From Eubacteriales bacterium (GTDB taxonomy: Bacteria > Bacillota > Clostridia > Christensenellales > CAG-138): a stretch of DNA of 64,000 nucleotides. The translations under genes and the position numbers were made by a program. The stretch lies in assembly GCA_021373115.1 (NCBI GenBank), contig JAJFTI010000020.1:120370-184369 (forward strand), given 5' to 3'. A model generated the notes under the pieces. That model worked only from the letters and a program-made list of their open reading frames with translations. It searched no databases and was not told the DNA's origin. Of this stretch, positions 33,673 to 43,084 are shown one piece after another (the stretch's first letter is position 1; each line of letters begins with the position of its first letter).

Positions 33673-35667
33673 TCACGAAAAGAGAGTAACCGGTGCCGGA
33701 TCCCGCTGCTCATCTTTTGGCGTGCCAAGCATTGCAAGAAATTCCGGTTCGGTCAGCAGGGGGATATTGAGCTCTCTCGCTTTGTCCAACTTGCTGCCTG
33801 CGTTTTCGCCGTATAGTACATAATCGGTGTTCCGGCTCACGCTGCCTGCGGCTTTCGCGCCGTTTCGCTCGATCAGCTCTTCCGCTTCACGCCGGCCAAG
33901 CGACGGCAGAGTGCCCGTAACGACGATAATCTTGCCCGAAAGGGGAGAAGAGGTATTCGCCGCAGTTTCGCTTTGCGGGGCAACGCCGTGCGCCAGCAGC
34001 GTGTCGATCTGCGCGGATATATTCGCGTCTGCGAAAAACGAGAGAATGCTGCTTGCAACAATTTCGCCTACGTCCGGAATTGCGAGCAATTCTTCCCGTG
34101 TGGCCGAACGAACGGCTGGAAGCGTTCCAAAACGCCTGGCCAGATCCTTTGCCGTTTTATTGCCGACGTTTGGAATGCCAAGCGCGAAGAGAAACGCGCC
34201 GAGCGGGCGGGTTTTGCTCTGCTCCAGCGCGGAAAGCAGGTTCTCCGCCTTCTTTTTTCCGAACCGGTCGAGCGCAACAAGCTGTTCGTGCGTGAGCGCG
34301 TACAGCTCCGGAATGGAACGGATTCCAAGGTCTTCAATCAATTGCGCGGCGGTTTTATCGCTGAAACTCTCAATATCCATTGCGTCCCGCGAGGCATAGT
34401 GCGCCAGCCGGAGCGTAATCTGCGCCTTGCAAGAGAGCGAGTTCGTGCAGAAGAGATGCGCGCCGTTTTCCTCCACGTGTGCGCCGCAGACGGGACAGCG
34501 GGCCGGTTTTTCAATTATTCTTGTTGCCGTATCGTCCGGTACCGCACCGAGAATTTCCGGAATCACGTCGTTGCTCCGGCGGATGAACACGCGCGAGCCG
34601 ATTTTTACACGTTTGCGCAGGATATCGTCGTAGTTGTTCAGTGTGGCGCGCTGGATCGTCGCGCCCGCAAGTTCAACGGGCATAAGGTGCGCAAGCGGCG
34701 TGAGTTTTCCGGTGCGCCCAACCTCCCAGGTGACGTCCTCAACGATGGAAGTGGTCTCCTCGGCGGCAAATTTATAGGCCATTGCCCAGCGGGGGAATTT
34801 CTCCGTTTCGCCGAGTGCTTCCCGCAGGGCAAAGTCGGTTACCTTGATAACCATACCGTCGATCAGAAAATCGAGCGTGCCGCGCGTTTGTTCGGCGAGA
34901 TCGATCTCTCGCTTGAGCTCCTCCGCGTTGTGACAGTAGCGAATGTAAGGGCTGACGGGGAAGCCGTTTTCAGCCAGGAATGCGAGCATACCGCGCTGGT
35001 TTGCCAGTTCTTTTCCCTCAATATACCCGACATTGTAGCAGAAGATATCGAGTCTGCGGCTTGCGGTGACCTTCGGGTCGATATTCCGCAGCGCGCCGGC
35101 CGCCGCGTTTCGCGCGTTTTTCAGCGGTTCGTCACTCGTTCGGTTCAGCTCTTCCAGCACGGAGAGACGCAGAATGCACTCGCCCTGCACTTCCATTTTT
35201 CCCTGGAACGGGATCGTTTTCGGAATGGACGGAATGGTCAAAAGCTGATCGTATACCCCTTCTCCGGTGATTCCGTTTCCGCGGGTCGCTCCCTGCGTGA
35301 AACGCCCGTTTTCATAGGTCAGGCATACGGTAAGCCCGTCAAACTTGTATTCAAGCGCAAACTCCACGTTTTGGCCGTCCGCCGCTTTCACAGCGCGGGC
35401 TACCCAATCGGCAAGCGATTCTTCGGTGCGAACCTTGTCGAGACTGTAGAGACGGCGAATATGGGTATGCGGAAGGAAGGCGCCCGCGCTTGCGCCAACC
35501 CGCTTTGTCGGGGAGCCGGGCAGAACAAAACCGCTCTCCTGCTCCAGCAGAAACAGCTCGTCGTACAGCGCGTCGTATTCCGCATCCGAGATAGCGGGCG
35601 TGTCCGCATCATAATAGGCTTCGGCGTAACGCACCAGAAGCTGTGTTAATTCTTCCTGACGGGTCAT
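33673..35667 (-). CDS. ligA: NAD-dependent DNA ligase
   Basis: Seals nicks in DNA using NAD. 664 residues with all domains: Ia (1-70), adenylation domain with Lys in EYKFDGLTV (near 112), OB fold, a four-Cys zinc finger (CPVC, then CTNSLSC; near 400-422), helix-hairpin-helix region and C-terminal BRCT domain (near 590-664). GGGAGG precedes the ATG. It follows pcrA by 18 bases, a pairing found in many Bacillota. Confidence 0.97.
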   Translation of the reverse strand: MTRQEELTQLLVRYAEAYYDADTPAISDAEYDALYDELFLLEQESGFVLPGSPTKRVGASAGAFLPHTHIRRLYSLDKVRTEESLADWVARAVKAADGQNVEFALEYKFDGLTVCLTYENGRFTQGATRGNGITGEGVYDQLLTIPSIPKTIPFQGKMEVQGECILRLSVLEELNRTSDEPLKNARNAAAGALRNIDPKVTASRRLDIFCYNVGYIEGKELANQRGMLAFLAENGFPVSPYIRYCHNAEELKREIDLAEQTRGTLDFLIDGMVIKVTDFALREALGETEKFPRWAMAYKFAAEETTSIVEDVTWEVGRTGKLTPLAHLMPVELAGATIQRATLNNYDDILRKRVKIGSRVFIRRSNDVIPEILGAVPDDTATRIIEKPARCPVCGAHVEENGAHLFCTNSLSCKAQITLRLAHYASRDAMDIESFSDKTAAQLIEDLGIRSIPELYALTHEQLVALDRFGKKKAENLLSALEQSKTRPLGAFLFALGIPNVGNKTAKDLARRFGTLPAVRSATREELLAIPDVGEIVASSILSFFADANISAQIDTLLAHGVAPQSETAANTSSPLSGKIIVVTGTLPSLGRREAEELIERNGAKAAGSVSRNTDYVLYGENAGSKLDKARELNIPLLTEPEFLAMLGTPKDEQRDPAPVTLFS

Positions 35668-35685
35668 GACAATCCGCCTCCCGAT

Positions 35686-37917
35686 TTATAGTACTTCAAT
35701 TGGCGCAAATGCCGAGGCAAACTTTTTATTTGCGCCGTTGTCAAACGCGATCTCAACAATTGCGGATGCGCCGCTTCCATGCACCGCGAGCACCGTGCCC
35801 TCGCCAAACGCCTTGTGGCGAACGCGCTGCCCCGGCGCGTAGTTGACGTCCGTTTCCGGCGGTCTTGCCTCCGGCTGCGCAGGGTTGCGCTGCATCATCG
35901 GCTGCGCGGCGGGCTGTCCGCCGCCTTTCAGCGCATGAACCGAAATCCCGAATGCCTGTTGCGGCGGCGTACTTTTAAGCTGCGCGGGTTTCGGCGCTGC
36001 CTTCGCTTCGGCGGGCAGCGCTTCCTCCAGCTCGATTAAAAACCGCGAGCGCATGGCGGGTGTAATCTTACCGTAGAGCAGGCGCTGGCGTGCATGGGAA
36101 AGATAGAGTTTTTCTCTGGCGCGCGTAATTCCAACGTAGCAGAGGCGGCGCTCCTCTTCCAGTTTGTCCGGCTCGAAAATCGACTGCTGGGAAGGAAAAA
36201 GCCCGTCTTCCATTCCACAGAGAAATACGACGGGGAATTCCAAACCTTTTGCGCTGTGGAGCGTCATCATCGAAACGCGGCCATTACGCTCGTCTACATC
36301 GTCCGTTGCGGAGAACAGGGCGACGTTTTCCAGAAACGCGGTGAGCACATCGGTCTTTGTTTCATCCAGCGATTCGGAAAACTCACGGATATATCCGACA
36401 AACTCCTTTACGATATCCGCGCGCGCTTCATAATTCTCCTTGCGGTCGGCTTGCAGATATGCGTCGTAACCGATGACTTCCAGCAGGTATTCCACCACGT
36501 CCGGAAACGACCGGACGCCGAACTGGGCGTAAACGACGGAGAGCATTTCCGCAAAGGAAATGAATTTATCGCGCGCCTTGGGCAGGTCGCCTTCGTGAAG
36601 CTGCAGGATTGCGTGCAGAAGCGGCTGGGTCCGCTCGCCGGCAAATTGCTGGAGCGCTTCGATGGACGTATCCCCAATGCCGTGCCTGGGAACGTTGATA
36701 ATCCGCAGAAACGCGATATCGTCCGCCGAGTTCTGCAGCAGACGCAGATAGGCGACAATATCTTTGACCTCCGCACGCTGAAAGAACGAAAGGCCGCCAT
36801 AGACGCGGTAGGGGATATCGTAGCTTTGCAGGTACATTTCGATGACGCGGCTCTGCGCATGGGTTCGATAAAGGATTGCATAGTCGTCGTAACGTTTTTC
36901 TCCGTAACGCGCGCCTTCGAGAATCCGGTTGCAGATACGGTTCGCCTCGTCCCGCTCATCCATCGCTTCGTAAACGTCAATCGGTTCGCCGCCGTGTTTC
37001 TCCGTCCAGAGTTCCTTCTTTTTACGGGAGCGGTTGTTTGATATTACAATGTTAGCGGCGTTGAGAATCACCTCGGTTGAACGGTAATTCTGCTCGAGAC
37101 GAATCACCGCCGCGCCGGGGAAATCCTTTTCGAATTCGAGAATGTTGCGGATATCCGCGCCGCGCCAGCCGTAGATGCTCTGGTCGTCGTCCCCAACCAC
37201 GCAGATGTTGCGGTGTTCGCTTGCAAGCTGATGGACGATATGATACTGAACAAGGTTCGTATCCTGATATTCATCCACCAGGATATAACGGAATTTCCTG
37301 CGGTATTTCTCCAGTACGTCCGGAAAACGGAGTAAGAGCTGGAGTGTAAAGAGCAGCAGGTCGTCAAAATCCAGCGCGTTGCAGAGCTTGAGTTGCTTTT
37401 GGTAAGCAACGTACGCGCGAACGATCTCCTTGTTCGCGTAGGAGTCGTGAAAGAATTGCAGCGCATCGAGCGACTGGTTCTTCGCTTCCGATATGCGGCT
37501 GGAGAGCTCGCGCGGCGTGAACATCTTTTCGTTCATGTTTAGATCGCGAATAATCCGCTTCAGCAGCGCCTGCTGATCCGCGTCGTCATATATGACGAAC
37601 GTGCGCTCATATCCCAACGCTTCGATTTCACTGCGGAGGATGCGCGCGCAGGCGGAGTGGAACGTCATGACCCACATGTCGTTGACGCCGGTGCCGACGA
37701 GCTTGCCAACCCGCTCGCGCATTTCGCCGGCCGCTTTGTTCGTAAAGGTCAGCGCAAGAATATTCCAGGGCGAAACACCCTTTTCCTGTATCAGATACGC
37801 GATACGGTGCGTCAGAACGCGCGTTTTTCCGCTGCCCGCGCCCGCAAGCACAAGGAGCGGCCCTTCGGTTGCTTGCACCGCTTCGCGCTGGTTTTCGTTG
37901 AGTTTTGATAAGTCCAT
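35686..37917 (-). CDS. pcrA: UvrD/PcrA-type DNA helicase
   Basis: 743 residues from MDLSKLNENQREAV at 37917, behind GGGGGA. Superfamily 1A 3'-5' helicase acting in repair, plasmid replication and removal of RecA. Q-motif NENQREAV, Walker A GAGSGKTRVLT, DEYQDTN (motif II), GDDDQSIYGWRGAD, and TLHSAKGLEFPVVF (motif V) are intact. The tail ends in a Tudor-like module (APGQRVRHKAFGEGTV) that binds RNA polymerase in PcrA. A minus-strand extended -10 TATAAT lies at 37950-37945. Confidence 0.97.
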   Translation of the reverse strand: MDLSKLNENQREAVQATEGPLLVLAGAGSGKTRVLTHRIAYLIQEKGVSPWNILALTFTNKAAGEMRERVGKLVGTGVNDMWVMTFHSACARILRSEIEALGYERTFVIYDDADQQALLKRIIRDLNMNEKMFTPRELSSRISEAKNQSLDALQFFHDSYANKEIVRAYVAYQKQLKLCNALDFDDLLLFTLQLLLRFPDVLEKYRRKFRYILVDEYQDTNLVQYHIVHQLASEHRNICVVGDDDQSIYGWRGADIRNILEFEKDFPGAAVIRLEQNYRSTEVILNAANIVISNNRSRKKKELWTEKHGGEPIDVYEAMDERDEANRICNRILEGARYGEKRYDDYAILYRTHAQSRVIEMYLQSYDIPYRVYGGLSFFQRAEVKDIVAYLRLLQNSADDIAFLRIINVPRHGIGDTSIEALQQFAGERTQPLLHAILQLHEGDLPKARDKFISFAEMLSVVYAQFGVRSFPDVVEYLLEVIGYDAYLQADRKENYEARADIVKEFVGYIREFSESLDETKTDVLTAFLENVALFSATDDVDERNGRVSMMTLHSAKGLEFPVVFLCGMEDGLFPSQQSIFEPDKLEEERRLCYVGITRAREKLYLSHARQRLLYGKITPAMRSRFLIELEEALPAEAKAAPKPAQLKSTPPQQAFGISVHALKGGGQPAAQPMMQRNPAQPEARPPETDVNYAPGQRVRHKAFGEGTVLAVHGSGASAIVEIAFDNGANKKFASAFAPIEVL

Positions 37918-37944
37918 TCTGTTCCCCCAAAGATCATTCAAACC

Positions 37945-37974
37945 ATTATAACATAGCGAAGCGGCACGTTTGAA
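37945..37974 (-). promoter_or_regulatory. Promoter of pcrA-ligA
   Basis: Minus-strand TTCAAA (37974-37969), 18-base spacer, TGTTATAAT extended -10 (TATAAT at 37950-37945), about 28 bases ahead of the pcrA start. Confidence 0.65.
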
Positions 37975-38027
37975 CCAGTAAACGAAAGGAAAAGAAAAAA
38001 AGAACGAATGTTTGCTTGCTCTCGCGC

Positions 38028-38057
38028 TTTACGCGCCCATGGAAGTTCTGCTATAAT
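38028..38057 (+). promoter_or_regulatory. rdgB promoter placed for a leaderless message
   Basis: TATAAT at 38052-38057, preceded by a weak TTTACG at 38028-38033 (18-base spacer), is followed by exactly six bases and then the rdgB ATG (38064). There is no ribosome site between them. Transcription should start at or next to the A of the start codon. Confidence 0.65.
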
Positions 38058-38063
38058 TTCGCT

Positions 38064-38660
38064 ATGAAATTATTACTTGCGACGAACAATGCGCATAAAA
38101 TGCGCGAAATCATGGAAATCCTCGGCTCCGATTTTCCGCAGATGCAGACGCTTGGACAGGCCGGTCTGGAAATCGATGTGGTGGAGGACGGAGAAACCTT
38201 CCAGGCCAACGCGATTAAAAAGGCGGAAGAAGTGCTCCGGATTTCCGGCTTTCCCGCCGCGCTGGCGGACGACAGCGGCCTGATGGTGGACGCGCTGAAC
38301 GGCGCGCCGGGCGTATACAGCGCACGGTACGCGGGGGAAGGGCACAACGACGCGCAAAACAATGCAAAACTCATGCGCGACATGGCGGGTATTCCCCGGG
38401 AAGAGCGCACCTGCCGGTTTGCTTCCGCCGTTGCGCTTGCAAGGCAGGGAAAGGAAACGATCTGTACGCTCGGCACCGTAGAAGGTATTCTGCTCAACGA
38501 AGCGCGCGGCAGCAACGGTTTTGGCTACGATCCGTATTTTTACTATCCGCCGTTTGGACGTTCGTTTGCCGAACTCAGCGCGGAGGAGAAGAACGCGGTG
38601 AGTCATCGCAAGCGTGCGCTGGAGGCACTGCAGGAAATTCTGCGGCGGGAGCGGGAATGA
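38064..38660 (+). CDS. rdgB: XTP/dITP diphosphatase (Ham1/RdgB)
   Basis: Removes inosine and xanthosine triphosphates from the nucleotide pool. 198 residues from MKLLLATNNAHKMRE, the conserved family start; SGGFLADDSGL-type active site reads ALADDSGLMVDALNGAPGVYSARYAG (near 68-92), GFGYDPYF near 150 and SHRKRAL near 180. The only reasonable start codon lies six bases after a TATAAT and has no ribosome site, so it is a good leaderless candidate. The stop overlaps the next gene by four bases. Confidence 0.95.
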   Translation: MKLLLATNNAHKMREIMEILGSDFPQMQTLGQAGLEIDVVEDGETFQANAIKKAEEVLRISGFPAALADDSGLMVDALNGAPGVYSARYAGEGHNDAQNNAKLMRDMAGIPREERTCRFASAVALARQGKETICTLGTVEGILLNEARGSNGFGYDPYFYYPPFGRSFAELSAEEKNAVSHRKRALEALQEILRRERE

Positions 38661-39127
38661 AACGCATTGCGGTGTTTGCGGATACGCATCATTCATTCAA
38701 ATGGCTCCCGCTTGCCGCAGAACGTTTGGGCAAGGTGGATCTGCTGTTCCATTTGGGCGATTTTGCGATTGATGCCGAACAGGTTGCGCAAGCTCTGGGC
38801 GGCGTCCCGTGTGTTGCGGTGCGCGGGAACAACGACAGCGGCAGCGTCTACCCGAAACAGCGAATCGAGCGGGTTGAAGACATCTGGATGCTCCTCGTCC
38901 ACGGGGACGGTTACTACACCACCGGACAACTGGCGGAGCGGGCAAGGGACAACCGATGCGCGGCCGTGTTGTTTGGCCATACGCACGAGCCGCTTCTTCG
39001 CGCGGACGGGGAAATTCTGGTCATAAATCCCGGAAGCCTCTCACTGCCCAGACGGGGAAGCCACCCTTCCTGCGCGTTGCTGGAGGTGGAGGGAAAGGAC
39101 ATTCGAGTCAAGATGATCGCTCTGTAA
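38657..39127 (+). CDS. YfcE/MJ0936-type metallophosphoesterase
   Basis: 156 residues. Calcineurin-like phosphoesterase with FADTHHS, HLGDFAID, VRGNNDSG, LVHGD and FGHTHEP motifs, giving the full set of two-metal ligands. It overlaps rdgB by ATGA; this rdgB-yfcE pairing is common in clostridia and is thought to handle nucleotide-type phosphodiesters, though the natural substrate is not established. It ends before a bidirectional terminator. Confidence 0.94.
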   Translation: MKRIAVFADTHHSFKWLPLAAERLGKVDLLFHLGDFAIDAEQVAQALGGVPCVAVRGNNDSGSVYPKQRIERVEDIWMLLVHGDGYYTTGQLAERARDNRCAAVLFGHTHEPLLRADGEILVINPGSLSLPRRGSHPSCALLEVEGKDIRVKMIAL

Positions 39128-39148
39128 AAGACAGATACAAGCATAAAA

Positions 39149-39170
39149 ATGCTCCCCCGGCGGGGAGCAT
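39149..39170. terminator. Bidirectional terminator between phosphoesterase and scpB
   Basis: ATGCTCCCC (39149-39157), four-base loop, GGGGAGCAT (39162-39170). A-run on the left and T-rich run on the right serve both converging units. Confidence 0.88.
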
Positions 39171-39185
39171 TTGTGTTTCGCGCGG

Positions 39186-39755
39186 TTATACGACGGGGAT
39201 TTCTTCACTGATCTCTTCCGATATTTCCTGCGAGTAGCGGAAGAATTCGGGCATTTCGTCCACACTGTGGATGCCGAATTGGTGAAGGAACTTATCCGTT
39301 GTGCCAAACAGAGCCGGATGTCCGACCACGTCCTTTCGCCCGACTTCGACAATGAGTCCGAGCTTTTGCAGCTGGGTTACCGCATAGTCGCAGCGAACGC
39401 CGCGCACACGCTCCACATCCGAGCGGGTTACGGGCTGGCGGTAGGCGACGACCGCGAGCGTTTCAAGTAAGGACTGGGAAACGCTTTTTGTTTCGTCCGG
39501 ATTGAGCAGCTGCTTAACGGAATCAAAGTAGGCGCGGTTGCTGACAAGCTGCACCGTATCGTCGGTTACGAGCAGCTGTATCCCGCGTCCTTCGAGCTGG
39601 TAGAACTGCTCCATTTGCTGCAGCGTAGCCCGGGCAAACGGGAGCGGGCAGTCCAGCACGCGCGCAAGCTCGGTGATTGCCACGGGATCGCCCGCGACAA
39701 ACAGCATACACTCGATTTGGTTAAAAACATGATTGGTGAGCGTTTGTTCTTCCAT
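39186..39755 (-). CDS. scpB: Segregation and condensation protein B
   Basis: 189 residues forming two winged-helix units; binds ScpA and Smc in the bacterial condensin. FVAGDPVAITELARVL and ETLAVVAYRQPVTRSDVERVRG are the characteristic blocks. The acidic C-terminal tail is a short repeat of ISEE units. GAGGT lies six bases ahead of ATG; the gap to scpA is 39 bases. Confidence 0.95.
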   Translation of the reverse strand: MEEQTLTNHVFNQIECMLFVAGDPVAITELARVLDCPLPFARATLQQMEQFYQLEGRGIQLLVTDDTVQLVSNRAYFDSVKQLLNPDETKSVSQSLLETLAVVAYRQPVTRSDVERVRGVRCDYAVTQLQKLGLIVEVGRKDVVGHPALFGTTDKFLHQFGIHSVDEMPEFFRYSQEISEEISEEIPVV

Positions 39756-39794
39756 AAAAACCTCAAAACGGGATTAAGCGTTGTGGCGAACGGC

Positions 39795-40559
39795 TCAGTC
39801 CTCCGTTTCATCCATATACTCATAGGTATCGTCGTCGAGCAGGAGCTTATCCGCGCTGATGCGAATCGGCGAAAACGGCGCTTTCTGCTTGAGCACGATT
39901 TCACCGCGTGTGATCATCTCTAGAAGAGCCATAAATGTTGTGATAATTTCCGCGCGATCCGCGTCCGGCAAAAAGAGTTCTTCAAAGGTAACGGCGGTCT
40001 TCTCCAGCAGGATGGCGCGGATTTTACTCGTTTGCGAGCGGACGGTGTATCGGTCCGGATTCACATGCTGCGAATGGATGACCTCCGGCGCGTCCTTTTT
40101 GCGCGAAAGCATCTCAAGAAACGCAGAGAACAGCCCGTCGATGGTTGTGTTGTCCAGCGCGACTTCCTTCGGTGGCAGGGGAACGTCCTCCGGCAGACGC
40201 GCGCAGCTTTCCCGCGCGGATTCAAAAAGGGAACGGAGCTTTTCGCTCGCTTCCTTAAACGCTTTATAGTCGCGCAGCTGCCGAATCAGCAGCTCCTCCG
40301 GGCTTTCTTCCTCCTCGTCCTCCTTTGGGGGGCGGGGCAGGAGCTGGCGCGATTTTATGTAAAGCAACGTTGCCGCCATGGTCAAAAACTCGCTGGCGGT
40401 GTCCATATCCAGCTCGTCCAGCTGATTCATATAGGCAAGGTACTGCGCGGTGATCTCGGATACGAAGATATCCTTAACGTCAACCTCCGCCTCTTCAATT
40501 AAATGCAGAAGCAGATCGAGCGGCCCTTCAAATTGGGTGAGCTGAACCGTGTACGCCAT
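39795..40559 (-). CDS. scpA: Segregation and condensation protein A
   Basis: 254 residues, the kleisin that bridges Smc heads. N-terminal FEGPLDLLLHLIEEAEVDVKDI and YLAYMNQLDELDMDTASEFLTMAATLLYIKSRQLLP are diagnostic; the C-terminal winged helix is VTFEELFLPDADRAEIITTFMALLEMI. The start lies six bases after the protease stop and has almost no ribosome site, suggesting coupling to upstream translation. Confidence 0.95.
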   Translation of the reverse strand: MAYTVQLTQFEGPLDLLLHLIEEAEVDVKDIFVSEITAQYLAYMNQLDELDMDTASEFLTMAATLLYIKSRQLLPRPPKEDEEEESPEELLIRQLRDYKAFKEASEKLRSLFESARESCARLPEDVPLPPKEVALDNTTIDGLFSAFLEMLSRKKDAPEVIHSQHVNPDRYTVRSQTSKIRAILLEKTAVTFEELFLPDADRAEIITTFMALLEMITRGEIVLKQKAPFSPIRISADKLLLDDDTYEYMDETED

Positions 40560-40565
40560 ATACGT

Positions 40566-41219
40566 TTAAAACAGATTGATAAACCAAGCGGCTGCCGTGA
40601 AGAAACCGCTGGTGATGCCGGAAACCAAGTATCCAAGTACGGTGGAAACCAGCCCGGTCAAAAGCAGAAGGATCAGAATCCACTGACCGTACTGGCGCAG
40701 AAACATAAAAAAGCGCGGAATCTTCCGGATGAACAGGCTCTCCAACACATGGGATCCATCCAGCGGATAGATCGGAATCAGATTAAAAATGGCAAGCGCA
40801 AGGTTGATTGTGATAATCGCGCCGAAGATGCTGGTAAACGCCGTGTTGGTGCCAAGACCCCATTTCAGGAAACCCGCAACATAAACGAACGAAAACAGAA
40901 ATGCGACGACAACGTTCGTAACAATGCCTGCGAGAGAAACGATAATATCGTCCCGCTTGTAGTTCTTGAAATTGCGCGGGTTGACCGGTACGGGCTTCGC
41001 CCAGCCGAAACCGATAAGAATCAGCATGATGAAACCAAAGGGGTCGATGTGCGCGAGGGGGTTGAGCGTCATGCGGCCGAGGTTGCGCGCCGTCGGGTCG
41101 CCAAGACGGTAGGCGGCGTAAGCGTGCGCCCATTCGTGTACGGTCAGGCCGATGATGATCGCCGGCAGCGTATACAGCAACTGCAGCGGGTTTTGAAAGA
41201 TCTGTAAAATGCGAGACAA
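40566..41219 (-). CDS. Site-2 protease family (M50) membrane metalloprotease, TTG start
   Basis: 217 residues from a TTG at 41219 (LSRILQIFQNP), supported by AAGGAG upstream and by homology of the N-terminus; no ATG is available in frame. Six hydrophobic segments. The zinc motif HEWAHAY (near residue 27) lies in the first helix and the second motif NLIPIYPLDG with the Asp ligand near 150. This is the small YwhC-like group of intramembrane proteases without PDZ domains. It lies between rqcH and scpA. Target unknown. Confidence 0.9.
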   Translation of the reverse strand: MSRILQIFQNPLQLLYTLPAIIIGLTVHEWAHAYAAYRLGDPTARNLGRMTLNPLAHIDPFGFIMLILIGFGWAKPVPVNPRNFKNYKRDDIIVSLAGIVTNVVVAFLFSFVYVAGFLKWGLGTNTAFTSIFGAIITINLALAIFNLIPIYPLDGSHVLESLFIRKIPRFFMFLRQYGQWILILLLLTGLVSTVLGYLVSGITSGFFTAAAWFINLF

Positions 41220-41379
41220 ATCCTGCTCTCTCCTTATTCCATAGGATAATGCGTTTCTGGAACCATTATACGGGATGTGCCGGATGAGCGCAACCAAAGG
41301 GGGGCGTGACGATCCTTTTCTCCACAGAGTGTTCACAATGAGCGGAGCGGCAGGCGAAATTCGACCGGCGGAGACGATA

Positions 41380-43074
41380 CTATCGATCAAAACGGAGCGC
41401 GGACAGGAGCGAGGATTCCGGCGTAACATAGATCGTTCGGTTCGTCGTGTAAATCACCATGCCCGGCCGCGCACCGGATGGTTTCTTAACGTTTTTCCGG
41501 AATGTGTAATCGACGGGAACATTTGAGGACGTCCTTCCCTGCGAATAGTAAGCGGCGAGCATTGCGGCTTCCCGAAGGGTAGCTTCCGGAGGATCGCCGG
41601 AGTAATCGACGATCACGTGCGACCCCGGCATATTTTTCACGTGGAGCCAGAGATTGTCCGAACGGGCGGTCTGCAGGGTCAGCGCGTCGTTCTGACGGTT
41701 GTTTTTCCCAACCAGTATGGTAATGCCGTCGCTCGATTGAAACCGCATTGGCGCGGAAATTTTGGCGGCGGGTTTTGCGCCGCGCGTTTTTTCAGGGCGC
41801 AGATAACGCTCGCGGATCAGCTCGTCCTTGATTTCGTCCAGTTCGTATGGCGTTTCGCACTTTTCAATGTTTTCCAGTTGCCCTTCAAGATAAGAAACTT
41901 CGCCCGCAAGCGCGTCAATCTGCGATTCGGCATACGCCTTGCCGAGCTTGCCCTTGCGGTATTGTTTAAAGTAACGTTTCGCATTTTCCTGCGCGCTGCA
42001 GGCTGGGTCGAGCGTAATGGCGCGCTTTGCCGGCGGATCGGCAAAATAATCCTCCACGATCAGTTCGCTTTGCCCGGCTGTTATGCGGTGTAAATTCGCC
42101 AGCAGCAGTTCACCGTTCTGGCGCGCTAGATCGAGCGAATCCGACTGCTGAATTGCCTCCAGAAAAGCGGCGTATTTATTCTGCGCGCGGCTCAGGGCGG
42201 TGGAGACTGTGTGACGAAGCGACGCGCCATGCCGGCGAATGCGGACGAGCAGGTCCCGATCGGCATAATAGCGGTCAAGCGACTCGCCCATGGAGGAGCA
42301 GGGCACGATGTGCGCGAACAGGCCGTCCGGCAGAAACGGCAGGGCGGCGGCAGGCTCACCCGCCGCATTGAACGCAAGGCAGGGCGCGTATGCGCCGTTT
42401 TTTATATTCTGAAGCAGCCGATACAGCGCATCCTGCGAAGGCGCGACGGAAAGGAGCGCCTGGGCGGACTGCCGGGAAATTCCATCGAACGCGGCAGTCA
42501 GGGAGCGTACCGGATCGGGGGAGAGAAAGATCGGATGGAACGCATCGCCCGGAGCGGTAAATGGATCGAGCTTGTTCTGCGAAGGGACCGGCTCGTAAGG
42601 AAAGCCCGGCAAAAGAATTCGCGTCGTATCGTCCAGCGCGGAAACGCGGCGAAGAACATCCACAATTGCGCCGTTTGGTTCCAGCAGGAGAAGATTTGCG
42701 TGCTTTCCGGTCAGCTCGACGATCAGCCGGAGCGAAACTTCGTCAAACAAATCGTTTCGCGCCAGCACAATGAGTTCACAAACACGATCCGCACCGAGCT
42801 GGCGAATGGAGCATATACGCCCGCCAACAAGCCTGCGGCGAAGCAGCATGCAGAATGCGGGCGCATTCATGGGATTATCGTAGGTTCTGCCGGTAAGCTG
42901 CATCCGCCCGTTTTCCGGGTGCGTGCAAACGAGGAGCTTTCGTGTTTCGTTATTTGCCCGCACAACAAAGAGCAGCAAGTCCTTTTCAGGCTGCTGCACC
43001 TTATCGATCCTGCCGCCGACAAGCGGCTGGCATTCCGCTATCACCGCGCGAAGCGCGAGACCATCCATGGCCAT
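41380..43074 (-). CDS. rqcH: Ribosome quality-control factor RqcH (NFACT)
   Basis: 564 residues. RqcH binds stalled 50S subunits and adds Ala tails to the trapped chain. NFACT-N (1-~290, starting MDGLALRAVIAECQPLVGGRIDKVQQP), a helix-hairpin/coiled-coil middle and NFACT-R near 440-540 with DGITILVGKNNRQNDALT and the SHVIVDY core. GGAG is 13 bases ahead of ATG, rather far. Previously annotated as fibronectin-binding protein A in this phylum. It follows the YerC-type gene by ten bases. Confidence 0.95.
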   Translation of the reverse strand: MAMDGLALRAVIAECQPLVGGRIDKVQQPEKDLLLFVVRANNETRKLLVCTHPENGRMQLTGRTYDNPMNAPAFCMLLRRRLVGGRICSIRQLGADRVCELIVLARNDLFDEVSLRLIVELTGKHANLLLLEPNGAIVDVLRRVSALDDTTRILLPGFPYEPVPSQNKLDPFTAPGDAFHPIFLSPDPVRSLTAAFDGISRQSAQALLSVAPSQDALYRLLQNIKNGAYAPCLAFNAAGEPAAALPFLPDGLFAHIVPCSSMGESLDRYYADRDLLVRIRRHGASLRHTVSTALSRAQNKYAAFLEAIQQSDSLDLARQNGELLLANLHRITAGQSELIVEDYFADPPAKRAITLDPACSAQENAKRYFKQYRKGKLGKAYAESQIDALAGEVSYLEGQLENIEKCETPYELDEIKDELIRERYLRPEKTRGAKPAAKISAPMRFQSSDGITILVGKNNRQNDALTLQTARSDNLWLHVKNMPGSHVIVDYSGDPPEATLREAAMLAAYYSQGRTSSNVPVDYTFRKNVKKPSGARPGMVIYTTNRTIYVTPESSLLSALRFDR

Positions 43075-43084
43075 TTTTGAAAAA

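Noticed and set aside
33973..35649. 558-codon open frame opposite ligA
   Set aside because: Same reason: long antisense shadow of a highly conserved gene.
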